This document shows positions 1-7,441 of a DNA stretch of 64,000 nucleotides, in pieces. This stretch comes from Amycolatopsis tolypomycina (GTDB lineage Bacteria > Actinomycetota > Actinomycetes > Mycobacteriales > Pseudonocardiaceae), in the NCBI RefSeq assembly GCF_900105945.1, contig NZ_FNSO01000004.1, positions 6,824,001 through 6,888,000 of the forward strand. The letters run 5' to 3'. A program made the position numbers and the translations under genes. The notes below the pieces were generated by a model. It searched no databases and was not told where the DNA came from. It worked only from the letters and a program-made list of their open reading frames with translations. The stretch's first letter is position 1. Every line of letters begins with the position of its first letter.

Positions 1-40
1 TGAGGAGCCGGGGCGGGCCGGGGGGCCGCCGCCGGCACCA

Positions 41-97
41 ACGTCATGAACGACTCTTTCCTGACGTCCGACGTCAGGAAAGAGTCGTTCATGACGT
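41..97. repeat. Perfect 57-bp palindrome at the aminotransferase 3' end
   Basis: Two perfectly complementary 28-bp arms (41-68 and 70-97) flank a single central C at 69. The right arm reads GACGTCAGGAAAGAGTC at its inner end. The arm ends at the first base of the stop codon (97-99) of the minus-strand aminotransferase. RNA from either strand would fold into a very stable hairpin. It could end transcription from either side, but there is no T-tract. It could also be a dispersed intergenic repeat; copy number cannot be judged from one window. Confidence 0.8.
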
Positions 98-1365
98 CAC
101 ACCTGCGCCGCCAGGCGGTCCAACGCCTTCGGCAGGGCCGTCGCCAGCAGGTCCAGCTCCGGCTCCGCCGCCACCAGCGGGGGCGACACCGCCACCCCGC
201 GTCCGAGGTTCCGCACGATCACGCCCTCGTCGCGGCACGCCCGCTGCAGCTTCACCGGCGCTCCCGGGTCCGCGTCCACCACCTCCGGTGTCAGCTCCAC
301 CGCCGCCAGGAAGCCCAGCCCGGCTCGGACCTCGGCGACCAACGTGTGCCCGCGGACCGAAGACACCGCGTCCGCCAGGGGTTTCTCCAGCTCTCGTCCG
401 CGCGGGATCAGGCCTTCGCGCTCGTAGATGTCCAACGTCGCCAGGCCGGCCGCGCACGCCACCGGGTGACCCGCGTACGTCGGGCCGTGGCGGAAGATCG
501 GGGCTCCCGGCTTGCCCGTGAAGAACGGCGAGGCCACCTCGGGCGCCACCACCAGCGCGCCCAGCGGGATCGTGCCACCCGTGATGCCCTTCGCCGTCGT
601 GATCATGTCCGGGCGCACCGGCCAGCGGTCGATGCCGAACCACGTGCCCAGCCTGCCCCACGCCGCGATCACGCAGTCCGCCACGAACAGCACCTCGTGC
701 CGGCGGCAGATCGCCGCCACCTCCTCGAGGTAGCCGTCCGGAGGCAACAACACTCCGCCCGCGCCGATCACCGGCTCGCAGAAGAACGCCGCGACGCGGG
801 ACGCACCGACGCGCGCGATCTCCGCCTCCAGCGCCGCCGCGTCGTCGTACGCGACGTGGGAAAACGACGGGGGCTGGGGGCCGACGCCCGCCGCGTTCGC
901 CGGGATGCCGCCCACCGCCGTGCCGAAACCGTGCGTTCCGTGGTAGCCCTGGGCCCGGCCGATCACGTGGACCTTCTCCGGACGGCCGGTCTGCGCGAAG
1001 TACGCCCTGGCCAGCTTCACCGCCGTGTCGACGACGTCACCGCCGCCCGAACCGAAGAACACCTTCGAGCCCGGCTCCGGCGCCAGCGCCGCGACGCGGT
1101 CGGCCAGCTCGACCGCCGGGCGGTTCGCGTTGTAGCCGAACAGGTTCCACGAGTCCAGCTCCCCCAGCTGACGGGAAACCGCTTCGGTGATCTCGGGACG
1201 GCCGTGGCCGAAGTTCGCGTACCAGAGCGACGCCGTCGCGTCGAAGTACCGGCGGCCCGCGTCGTCCCAGACGTACGAGCCCTCGCCTCGGGTGATGACC
1301 ATCCGGTCGCCGTCGACCGCGCCCATGTCGGCGAACGGGTGCCACAGGGCGTGCTGTGCTGACAT
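97..1365 (-). CDS. Class III PLP-dependent aminotransferase
   Basis: This 422-residue protein is a fold-type I, class III (omega-type) aminotransferase that moves an amino group to a 2-oxo acid using pyridoxal phosphate. The PLP lysine is K259 in TTAKGITGG. The cofactor-phosphate region GSGGGDVVDTAVKLAR and the GPTYAGHPVACAAGLA block are typical. The usual DEVITGFGRTG motif reads DCVIAAWGRLG: the aspartate that contacts the pyridine nitrogen is kept, while the following Glu is Cys. It lies 33 bp downstream of a CoA-transferase gene on the same strand, so the two are probably one operon. The amino donor cannot be told from sequence. The start is an ATG. Length is normal for the family. Confidence 0.88.
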   Translation of the reverse strand: MSAQHALWHPFADMGAVDGDRMVITRGEGSYVWDDAGRRYFDATASLWYANFGHGRPEITEAVSRQLGELDSWNLFGYNANRPAVELADRVAALAPEPGSKVFFGSGGGDVVDTAVKLARAYFAQTGRPEKVHVIGRAQGYHGTHGFGTAVGGIPANAAGVGPQPPSFSHVAYDDAAALEAEIARVGASRVAAFFCEPVIGAGGVLLPPDGYLEEVAAICRRHEVLFVADCVIAAWGRLGTWFGIDRWPVRPDMITTAKGITGGTIPLGALVVAPEVASPFFTGKPGAPIFRHGPTYAGHPVACAAGLATLDIYEREGLIPRGRELEKPLADAVSSVRGHTLVAEVRAGLGFLAAVELTPEVVDADPGAPVKLQRACRDEGVIVRNLGRGVAVSPPLVAAEPELDLLATALPKALDRLAAQV

Positions 1366-1398
1366 CGGTCCTCCTCGCTCCTGCCCCCATCCCTACCA

Positions 1399-2580
1399 TC
1401 AGTCCAGGAACTGCGCGATCTCTTCCGGCGAGTACCCCAGCTCGGCCAGCACCTCCTCGGTGTGCTGGCCCAGGGTCGGCGGGGCGGACGTCGGCCGGGC
1501 CGGGGTGTCCGACGCCTTCACCGGGAAGCCCGTGCCCACGTACGTCCCCACCGTCGGGTGCGGCAGCCGCACCACCTGCTCGCGCGCCGCCGCCCACGGG
1601 TCGGCGTAGACGTCGTCGAGCTCGTTGACCGGGGCCGCCGGGATGCCCGCCGCGTCGAACGCCGCCATCCACTCCGCCGCCGTGCACGTCAGGAGCACCG
1701 GCTCCAGGAGCTCGTTCAACGACGAGCGGTGCTCAGCGCGAAGAGCGTTCGACGAGAACCGCGGGTCGGTGGCGATGTCCAGGCCGAGCACGCCGCAGAA
1801 CGCGTGCCACAGCTTCTCGCTGCCCACCGCGATGACCAGCCAGCCGTCAGCCACGTGGTAGCCCTGGTACGGGACGATGCTCGGGTGCGCCGAGCCCATC
1901 CGCCGCGGGCGTGGCGCGTCGTGGAACACCGCGCCCGCCGCATACACGTGCCAGGCCAGCTGACTGTCCAAAAGGGACACGTCGAGGTACTGCCCGCGGC
2001 CCGTGGTGTGCCGGGCCTGCAACGCCATCAGCACGCCGATGATCGCCCACGTCCCCGCGTTCAGGTCCGCGACCGGCAGCCCGACCTTCGCCGGCGCGCC
2101 GTCGGGCTCGCCCGTCAGCGACATCACGCCGCCGAGGGCCTGTGCCACCAGGTCGTAGCCCGCGCGGTCGCGGTACGGGCCGGTCTGCCCGAACCCGGTG
2201 ATCGACACGTGGATCAGCCGCGGGTTCAGCGCCGACAACACCTCGTACCCGATGCCCCACTTCTCCAGCGTCCCCGGCCGGAAGTTCTCGACCAGGACGT
2301 CGGCGTCCGCGACCAGCCGCCGCAGGGCTTCCCGGCCGCGGCCGCTCTTGAGGTCGAGCACGATCCCGCGCTTGTTCCGGTTCGCCGCCAGGTAGTAGAC
2401 GGCCTCGTCGCCGACGAACGGCGGTCCCCAGCCGCGGGTGTCGTCGCCGTGGCCCGGCGGCTCGACCTTGACGACGTCCGCGCCCATTTCGCCGAGGTAC
2501 TGGGTGCAGTACGGCCCGGCCAGGATGCGGGAGAGGTCGACGACCTTGATCCCGTCCAGCGGGCGGACAGCGGGGGGCAT
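1399..2580 (-). CDS. CaiB/BaiF (family III) CoA-transferase
   Basis: The 393-residue product matches family III CoA-transferases, which move CoA between carboxylic acids through an aspartyl-CoA thioester. It opens with the typical DGIKVVDLSRILAGPYCTQ block, has DVLVENFRPG near residue 95, and carries the catalytic aspartate as D172 in LPVADLNAG. The C-terminal PVNELDDVYADPW region is also typical. It is the first gene of a two-gene minus-strand unit with the aminotransferase. The pairing suggests breakdown of a CoA-activated acid that is also transaminated, but the substrate is unknown. The ATG start opens onto a 170-bp region shared with the divergent glycosidase gene. Confidence 0.88.
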   Translation of the reverse strand: MPPAVRPLDGIKVVDLSRILAGPYCTQYLGEMGADVVKVEPPGHGDDTRGWGPPFVGDEAVYYLAANRNKRGIVLDLKSGRGREALRRLVADADVLVENFRPGTLEKWGIGYEVLSALNPRLIHVSITGFGQTGPYRDRAGYDLVAQALGGVMSLTGEPDGAPAKVGLPVADLNAGTWAIIGVLMALQARHTTGRGQYLDVSLLDSQLAWHVYAAGAVFHDAPRPRRMGSAHPSIVPYQGYHVADGWLVIAVGSEKLWHAFCGVLGLDIATDPRFSSNALRAEHRSSLNELLEPVLLTCTAAEWMAAFDAAGIPAAPVNELDDVYADPWAAAREQVVRLPHPTVGTYVGTGFPVKASDTPARPTSAPPTLGQHTEEVLAELGYSPEEIAQFLD

Positions 2581-2753
2581 CGGCGGCTCCTCGGCAGGCT
2601 CGGCGTTCGATCCTTTCTACCTGGCACCGCTCGGGAATTCACGCACCGCGCGCCCATCCCGGCCACCCGCCCGGAGGCGGCATTTCTCCCCTCATGCCGG
2701 GTTCGTCCCCACGCCACCCTGGAGATCTTGTCCGCAGTCCCGGGGAGGGAACC

Positions 2754-4673
2754 ATGCGACGGTTCGGGGTCCTGCTGCTCACTCTTCTCAGCTTCGGCAC
2801 GGCGGTCGCCGTGCCCGCGGCCGCCGACGAGCCGGTCATCGCCGCGACGCCACCCATGGGGATCTCGTGGTCCCGCGGCTGGAACCAGTGCCCGCGCATC
2901 GACGACGCCAAGGTCCGCGCGGCGGCCGACATGCTGGTCACCAGCGGCCTGAAGGACGCGGGCTACACCTACGTCAACATCGCGGGGTGCTGGGCAGCGA
3001 AGACGCGCGCCGCCGACGGCAGGCTCGTGCCCGATCCCGTCAAGTACCCGGACCTGCCGGGGCTCATCGCGTACGTCCACGCCCGCGGCCTGAAGTTCGG
3101 GCTGTACAGCGGCACCGGCGCGCTCGTCTGCGGCGGCGCGATGCCCGGCTCCCGCGACCGCGAGGAACTGGACGCGCAAACGTTCGCGGCCTGGGGCGTC
3201 GACTACCTGGACTACGACACGTGCGGCGGCGAGAACGGCGTCGCGGCGGCGGTCAAGAAGATGAGCGACGCGCTCAAGGCCACCGGCCGGCCGATCACGC
3301 TCGCCGTGGTCAACACCTTCTCGGGGAACTACCGCTCGTGGGAGTGGGCACCCGGCGCGGGGGCGCACACGTGGCAGCTCAACACCGACCTCCCGGACAA
3401 CTTCCCGTCCGTGATGCAGGCCGTGGACAAGCAGATCCCGCTCGCCGGCCACACCGGCCCCGGCGGCTGGAGCGACCCCGGCTACCTCAACTTCAGCATC
3501 GTCGACCCGTGGGTGCGGCGCGCCCAGTTCTCGTTGTGGGCGCTGCTGAACGCGCCGCTCGTGCCGAACGAGGCGTTCCCGCTGGACACGATCGGCAACC
3601 GGGACGTGATCGCGGTCGACCAGGACTGGTCGGGCACCCCGGGCCGCAAGATCCGCGACCTCGGCGACGCCGAAATCTGGGCGAAGCCGATGTCCGACGG
3701 CTCGGTCGCCGTGCTCCTGCTGAACCGCGGCCCGGTCGCCCGGACGATCGCGTTCGACCTGGCGGAATCCGGGGTCACGGCGGCGTCCGCCTACCGGGTC
3801 CGCGACCTGTGGGCCGGCACCGAACTGACCAGCACCGGCACGCTGCGCACGTCCGCGCGCGCCAGTTCCGGGACGTTCCTCCGCGTGTGGCCGGGTCAGC
3901 CCGCCCCCGCCGAGCCGCTGGTGACGCTGGGCGTGGACCTGCCCGAGGGGTTCCTGGCCGGCCAGGCGGTGCCGGGCACCGTGACGCTGACCAACGACGG
4001 CGACACCCCGATCACCGACGCGCGGTACGCGATCACCGTGCCGTCCGGCTGGGAGCTGGACGGCCCCGCGCAGGTCGACGTCCCGCGGGTCTCCCCCGGC
4101 AGCACGGTGACGCGGGAGATCACGCTGCGGCCGACGGCGGCCCCCGCGGCGAAGGTCCTGGTCGGGGTGAGCGGCGGCTACACGAGCGAGTTCGGCCCGC
4201 GGACCGCGGCGGGCTCCGCCGAGGCACCGCTGGTGACCGCGCCGGGCACCGGGACGACGTACCTGAGCACCCGGCCGTGGCTGTACTCGGAAAACGGGCT
4301 CGGCCCGGTGGAACGCGGCAGCGTGGCCAACGGACGGGCGATGTCCGTCGGTGGCGTCGGCTACCAGCCGAACAGCGGGATCGGCGTGCACGCGCCGTCG
4401 GTGATCCGGCTGTACCTCGGCGGGGCGTGCAAGTCGTTCACGACCCAGTACGGCGTCGACGACGTGTCGGGCCCGGCGGCGACGGTGGCGTTCCGGGTGC
4501 TGGGCGACGGCCGGGAGCTGTTCGCCACGGGGGTCGTCGGGCGCGGCACGAGGCCGCAGAAGCTGACCGTGCCGGTCACCGGCGTGCAGCAGCTGGCCAT
4601 CGCGGTCGACGACGGCGGCGACGGCTCGGCGGAGGAGTACGCGGACTGGATCGCGCCGTACGTCAGCTGCTGA
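2754..4673 (+). CDS. Secreted GH27 family glycosidase (alpha-galactosidase-like) with C-terminal NPCBM-like domain
   Basis: The 639-residue product begins with a Sec signal peptide (about residues 1-24, ending VPAAADE). A GH27 (beta/alpha)8 barrel follows, with the TPPMGISWS entry motif and the nucleophile D155 in YLDYDTC. The likely acid/base is D212 in TWQLNTD, and the GPGGWSDPGYL loop is present. A beta-rich region (about 390-510) and an NPCBM-type domain (about 520-639) complete it; the latter includes SENGLGPVERG and ends in YVSC. In classical alpha-galactosidases the acid/base site reads WRxxxD; here the Arg is Gln, so the exact sugar specificity is uncertain. The ATG at 2754 was chosen because GGGGAGGGA at 2742-2750 precedes it and the signal peptide starts there. 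Its end overlaps the convergent regulator by 11 bp. Confidence 0.88.
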   Translation: MRRFGVLLLTLLSFGTAVAVPAAADEPVIAATPPMGISWSRGWNQCPRIDDAKVRAAADMLVTSGLKDAGYTYVNIAGCWAAKTRAADGRLVPDPVKYPDLPGLIAYVHARGLKFGLYSGTGALVCGGAMPGSRDREELDAQTFAAWGVDYLDYDTCGGENGVAAAVKKMSDALKATGRPITLAVVNTFSGNYRSWEWAPGAGAHTWQLNTDLPDNFPSVMQAVDKQIPLAGHTGPGGWSDPGYLNFSIVDPWVRRAQFSLWALLNAPLVPNEAFPLDTIGNRDVIAVDQDWSGTPGRKIRDLGDAEIWAKPMSDGSVAVLLLNRGPVARTIAFDLAESGVTAASAYRVRDLWAGTELTSTGTLRTSARASSGTFLRVWPGQPAPAEPLVTLGVDLPEGFLAGQAVPGTVTLTNDGDTPITDARYAITVPSGWELDGPAQVDVPRVSPGSTVTREITLRPTAAPAAKVLVGVSGGYTSEFGPRTAAGSAEAPLVTAPGTGTTYLSTRPWLYSENGLGPVERGSVANGRAMSVGGVGYQPNSGIGVHAPSVIRLYLGGACKSFTTQYGVDDVSGPAATVAFRVLGDGRELFATGVVGRGTRPQKLTVPVTGVQQLAIAVDDGGDGSAEEYADWIAPYVSC

Positions 4674-5649
4674 GGGCTCCTTCGAGGAGCGCGACGGCCT
4701 GGGCGGTCCGCCGGTAGAGCACGTACCGGCCGTCCCGCACCTTGCTGACCAGGCCCGCCCGGTGCAACGCGGTCAGGTGGTAGGAGACGGTGCCCGGGCT
4801 GTACCCGGTCCGGGTGGCCAGCTCCGCGGTCGACCGCGGCGGCTCGAGGTCGGCCAGCAGCGCCGCCCGGGCCGCGCCGACGACCGGCGCGATCCGGCCC
4901 GGCCGCCGGTCGGCGCCCGTGCCGACGCCGTGCGCCGGGTAGCAGAGGACGACCTGGCCGGGGACGTCGATCTGGATGCTGGTGCCCGGCCAGCTGAGCA
5001 CGCCCGGGGCGAGCACCAGTTCCCGGCCGGAGACGTCGGCCTCGCCGTCGAACGGCTTGACGACCGTGATCGCGTCGCCGGCCCAGCCGATCGTCGGGTG
5101 CAGGCCGCCGAGCACGCCGCCGACGCCGTGGCGGGCGATGGCCTGCGCGCGGTGGGTGATGTCCCGGTCGAGGACCGCCTGCAGGCCCGCCCAGTCCTCG
5201 GCCAGCGCTTCGCGCCAGAACCGGGCCAGGCCGTTGGCCAGCCGCCCGGGCATCGACCCCGACTCCACGCTCCGCCGGGCCGCGGCCGGCAGCGGCCGGG
5301 TCCAGTGGGCCTGCGTGTAGGCGAGCACCTGGGTCTCGATCTCGTCCTGGGTGGTCGCCTCGATCCGCGCGAGCTGCTCGTCGAACAGGTCACGCGGGCG
5401 GGTGGCGGTGCCCGGCTGCGGGGTGAGCAGGTCGGGCGTGTAGACCTCGCCGGGGCGCGGCAGCAGGTCGAGGAGCAGGGCGACGTCGGGGTGGCCGAGC
5501 GTAGAGCGGGCGAGCGGGCCTGGATCGCCGAACACCGGGTGCCTGCCCGCGTCGGCGGCCAGCTTCAGCCAGGCGAGGGACTCCGCCGCCAGCGACGGGG
5601 AAAACCGTGTCCTGGCCACAGTCTCGGCGTCCACCCGCAGCTTGAACAC
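4663..5649 (-). CDS. ArsR-type winged-helix transcriptional regulator (DUF5937-like)
   Basis: About 328 residues. The C-terminal 80 residues form an ArsR-type winged helix with a clear recognition region (STAELATRTGYSPGTVSYHLTA), followed by a wing (VSKVRDGRYVLYRR). The long N-terminal part has the SLAAESLAWLKL and NGLARFWREAL features seen in actinobacterial regulators annotated as DUF5937 domain proteins. The reading frame is open further upstream, but the GTG at 5649 (start VFKLRVDAE) fits the family; the RBS there is weak, so the start is uncertain. It converges on the GH27 gene with an 11-bp overlap. The regulated gene and any ligand are unknown. Confidence 0.75.
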   Translation of the reverse strand: MFKLRVDAETVARTRFSPSLAAESLAWLKLAADAGRHPVFGDPGPLARSTLGHPDVALLLDLLPRPGEVYTPDLLTPQPGTATRPRDLFDEQLARIEATTQDEIETQVLAYTQAHWTRPLPAAARRSVESGSMPGRLANGLARFWREALAEDWAGLQAVLDRDITHRAQAIARHGVGGVLGGLHPTIGWAGDAITVVKPFDGEADVSGRELVLAPGVLSWPGTSIQIDVPGQVVLCYPAHGVGTGADRRPGRIAPVVGAARAALLADLEPPRSTAELATRTGYSPGTVSYHLTALHRAGLVSKVRDGRYVLYRRTAQAVALLEGALSS

Positions 5650-5735
5650 TTCACCGACGGTAGCAGCCGGGACGGCGGATTTGAACCGGCTCGAATCCTT
5701 TCCCGTGGCGGGTTGCCGCACGGTTGAGTGAGCTG

Positions 5736-5984
5736 GTGAGCTTCCGACGTGCGAGAACAGCCGCCGCCGTGGCCGCCGTGCTGCTCGCCGCGGCACCGGC
5801 AGGCCCGGCCCGCGCCGCCGAGCCGGCCGCGCCCGGCTACCGCGCGTGTTCCGTCCTCCGCACGGTCACCCGGCTCGGCTGGGCACCCGGCCGCGACGGG
5901 CGGTACCACCCCGTCACGGTCCGCCGGACGTACGCGGTCACCGTGGTGTTCCCGGCGGACCGCTTCCCGGCGCCGGCGCACTGA
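5736..5984 (+). CDS. Small secreted hypothetical protein
   Basis: An 82-residue reading frame with a convincing Sec signal peptide: basic MSFRRAR, a hydrophobic Ala/Val/Leu stretch, then AGPARAAEP as a likely cleavage region. The mature part of about 55 residues has one Cys (YRACSVL) and basic/aromatic residues; no family is recognised. GTG 5736 gives the best signal peptide; TTG 5724 is an alternative. The 3' end overlaps the convergent GntR gene by 47 bp, which lowers confidence. The divergent gene on its left is the ArsR-type regulator. Confidence 0.45.
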   Translation: MSFRRARTAAAVAAVLLAAAPAGPARAAEPAAPGYRACSVLRTVTRLGWAPGRDGRYHPVTVRRTYAVTVVFPADRFPAPAH

Positions 5985-6651
5985 GTTCGAGCAGCCGGGC
6001 TTCGGCGTCGCGCAGGTAGCGGTCCAGCGCGGCCTCCGCGGCGTCGAACCGGCCGCGGCGCAGGTCGCGCAGGATCCGCTCGTGGCAGTCCAGGAATGGC
6101 TCGTAGAACTCGCGCGTGTTCTCGTTGAGCACGAAGAACAAGCGCGTTTCGGCGAGCACCTGGCGCATCGTCGCGGACAGGCGCTCGCTGCCTGCCAGGT
6201 CCGCGAGCGCCTGGTGGAAGTGGATGCTCGCGGTGCCGACCGACGGCCAGTCCTCGGCCCCCGCCGCCGCCCGGCCGTCGTGCAGCGCTTTCTCCACCGG
6301 CGCGAGGTCCACTGTGGACAGCTCGGCGGCCCGGCGCAGTGCCCCGCATTCGGTGGCGCGGCGCACGACGTAGAGGTCCGCGATGTCCGTCGTCGTCAGC
6401 TCGCGCACGAACACGCCGCGGTTGAGCTCGTGCACGGCCAGCCGCTCGTGGGCCAGCAGCTGGAACGACTCGCGCAGCGTGTTGCGCGAGACGCCGAGCG
6501 CCGAGCTGATCACCGGCTCGGACAGCCGTTCACCGGGGGCGAAGACGCCGTCGGTGATGTACTGGCGCAGGATCGCCGCGACCCGCTCGGCCGTGCCGCT
6601 GCGCTCGAGCAGGTGCCGCGCGCTCTCCAGCCCCGAGGCATCGACGGTCAC
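5938..6651 (-). CDS. GntR family regulator, FadR/FCD subfamily
   Basis: The 237-residue protein has an N-terminal GntR winged helix (about 20-85: AAILRQYITDGVFAPGERLSEP, then SALGVSRNTLRESFQLL) and a helical FCD ligand domain (about 95-220). FCD regulators usually bind small organic acids and repress catabolic operons. It is the last gene of the minus-strand hydantoinase operon, starting (GTG) 4 bp after the SDR stop codon. It is therefore probably the operon's own regulator; the 15-bp palindrome at 12786-12800 is a candidate site. Confidence 0.88.
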   Translation of the reverse strand: MTVDASGLESARHLLERSGTAERVAAILRQYITDGVFAPGERLSEPVISSALGVSRNTLRESFQLLAHERLAVHELNRGVFVRELTTTDIADLYVVRRATECGALRRAAELSTVDLAPVEKALHDGRAAAGAEDWPSVGTASIHFHQALADLAGSERLSATMRQVLAETRLFFVLNENTREFYEPFLDCHERILRDLRRGRFDAAEAALDRYLRDAEARLLELSAPAPGSGPPGTPR

Positions 6652-6655
6652 GGCA

Positions 6656-7441
6656 CTACCTGACGCCGAGTTCGAAGTCGAGGCTGTACCGGTTGCCCGG
6701 CATCGCGCCCGCGGCTTTCGCGCCGTCGATCGGCAGCACGACGCCGTTGACGAACCGCGACTCGTCGCTCGCCAGGAACACCACGGCCTTCGCGACCTCC
6801 CAGGCCTCGCCGACGCGCGCGGCGGGCGTGCTCGCGACCAGCTGGTGCTGCTTGGTCTCGAACTCTTCCGGCGAGTTGAGCGTGCTGCGCAGCATGTCGG
6901 TGTCGATCGCGCCCGGGTTGACCGTGTTGGCGCGGATGCCCTGGTGCGCGTGCGCGACGGCGATCGACTTCGTCAGCCCGACCAGCGCGTGCTTGGTGGC
7001 GTTGTAGACCGGGTCGCCGGGGCGGCCCATCACGCCGCCGTTCGACGACGTCGTGATGATGCTGCCGGACTTCTGCTCGATCATGTGCGGCAGCACGGCA
7101 CGGGTGCCGAGGAAGGCGGCCCGCACGTTGAGCGCGAAGATGTGGTCGAAGTCGGCCAGCGTCGTGTCCACGAGGGACTTTCCGAGGTGGATGCCGACGT
7201 TGTTGAACAGCACGTCGATGCGGCCTGCCTCGGCGATGACGCCGTCGACGAACGCGCCGACCTGCGCCTCGTCCGTGGCGTCCACAATGGAGTACCCGGG
7301 TATCTCCTCGACGGGCTCGCGGATGTCGGAGGCGAAGACCGTCGCGCCTTCGGCGAGGAACTCCTTCACCGTGGCGAGGCCGATGCCCCGCGCGCCGCCG
7401 AAGACGACCGCAACCTTGCCGGCCAACCGACCCATGTTCAC
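6656..7441 (-). CDS. SDR family NAD(P)-dependent oxidoreductase
   Basis: A 261-residue classical short-chain dehydrogenase. The nucleotide-binding motif is GGARGIG near residue 16, NNVG follows the central strand, and the catalytic Ser-Tyr-Lys set is in TTSSNGG and YNATK. The C-terminus has the usual GVVLPIDGAKAAG block. GTG 7441 overlaps the hydantoinase B stop (GTGA), implying translational coupling; ATG 7435 is an alternative start. In this operon it probably oxidises or reduces an alcohol/ketone intermediate of the same pathway; the substrate cannot be read from sequence. Confidence 0.88.
   Translation of the reverse strand: MNMGRLAGKVAVVFGGARGIGLATVKEFLAEGATVFASDIREPVEEIPGYSIVDATDEAQVGAFVDGVIAEAGRIDVLFNNVGIHLGKSLVDTTLADFDHIFALNVRAAFLGTRAVLPHMIEQKSGSIITTSSNGGVMGRPGDPVYNATKHALVGLTKSIAVAHAHQGIRANTVNPGAIDTDMLRSTLNSPEEFETKQHQLVASTPAARVGEAWEVAKAVVFLASDESRFVNGVVLPIDGAKAAGAMPGNRYSLDFELGVR

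Noticed and set aside
46..1362. Long plus-strand open frame opposite the aminotransferase gene
   Set aside because: Its Arg/His/Pro-heavy composition is the shadow of a G+C-rich gene in the opposite frame; the minus-strand protein has clear class III motifs.
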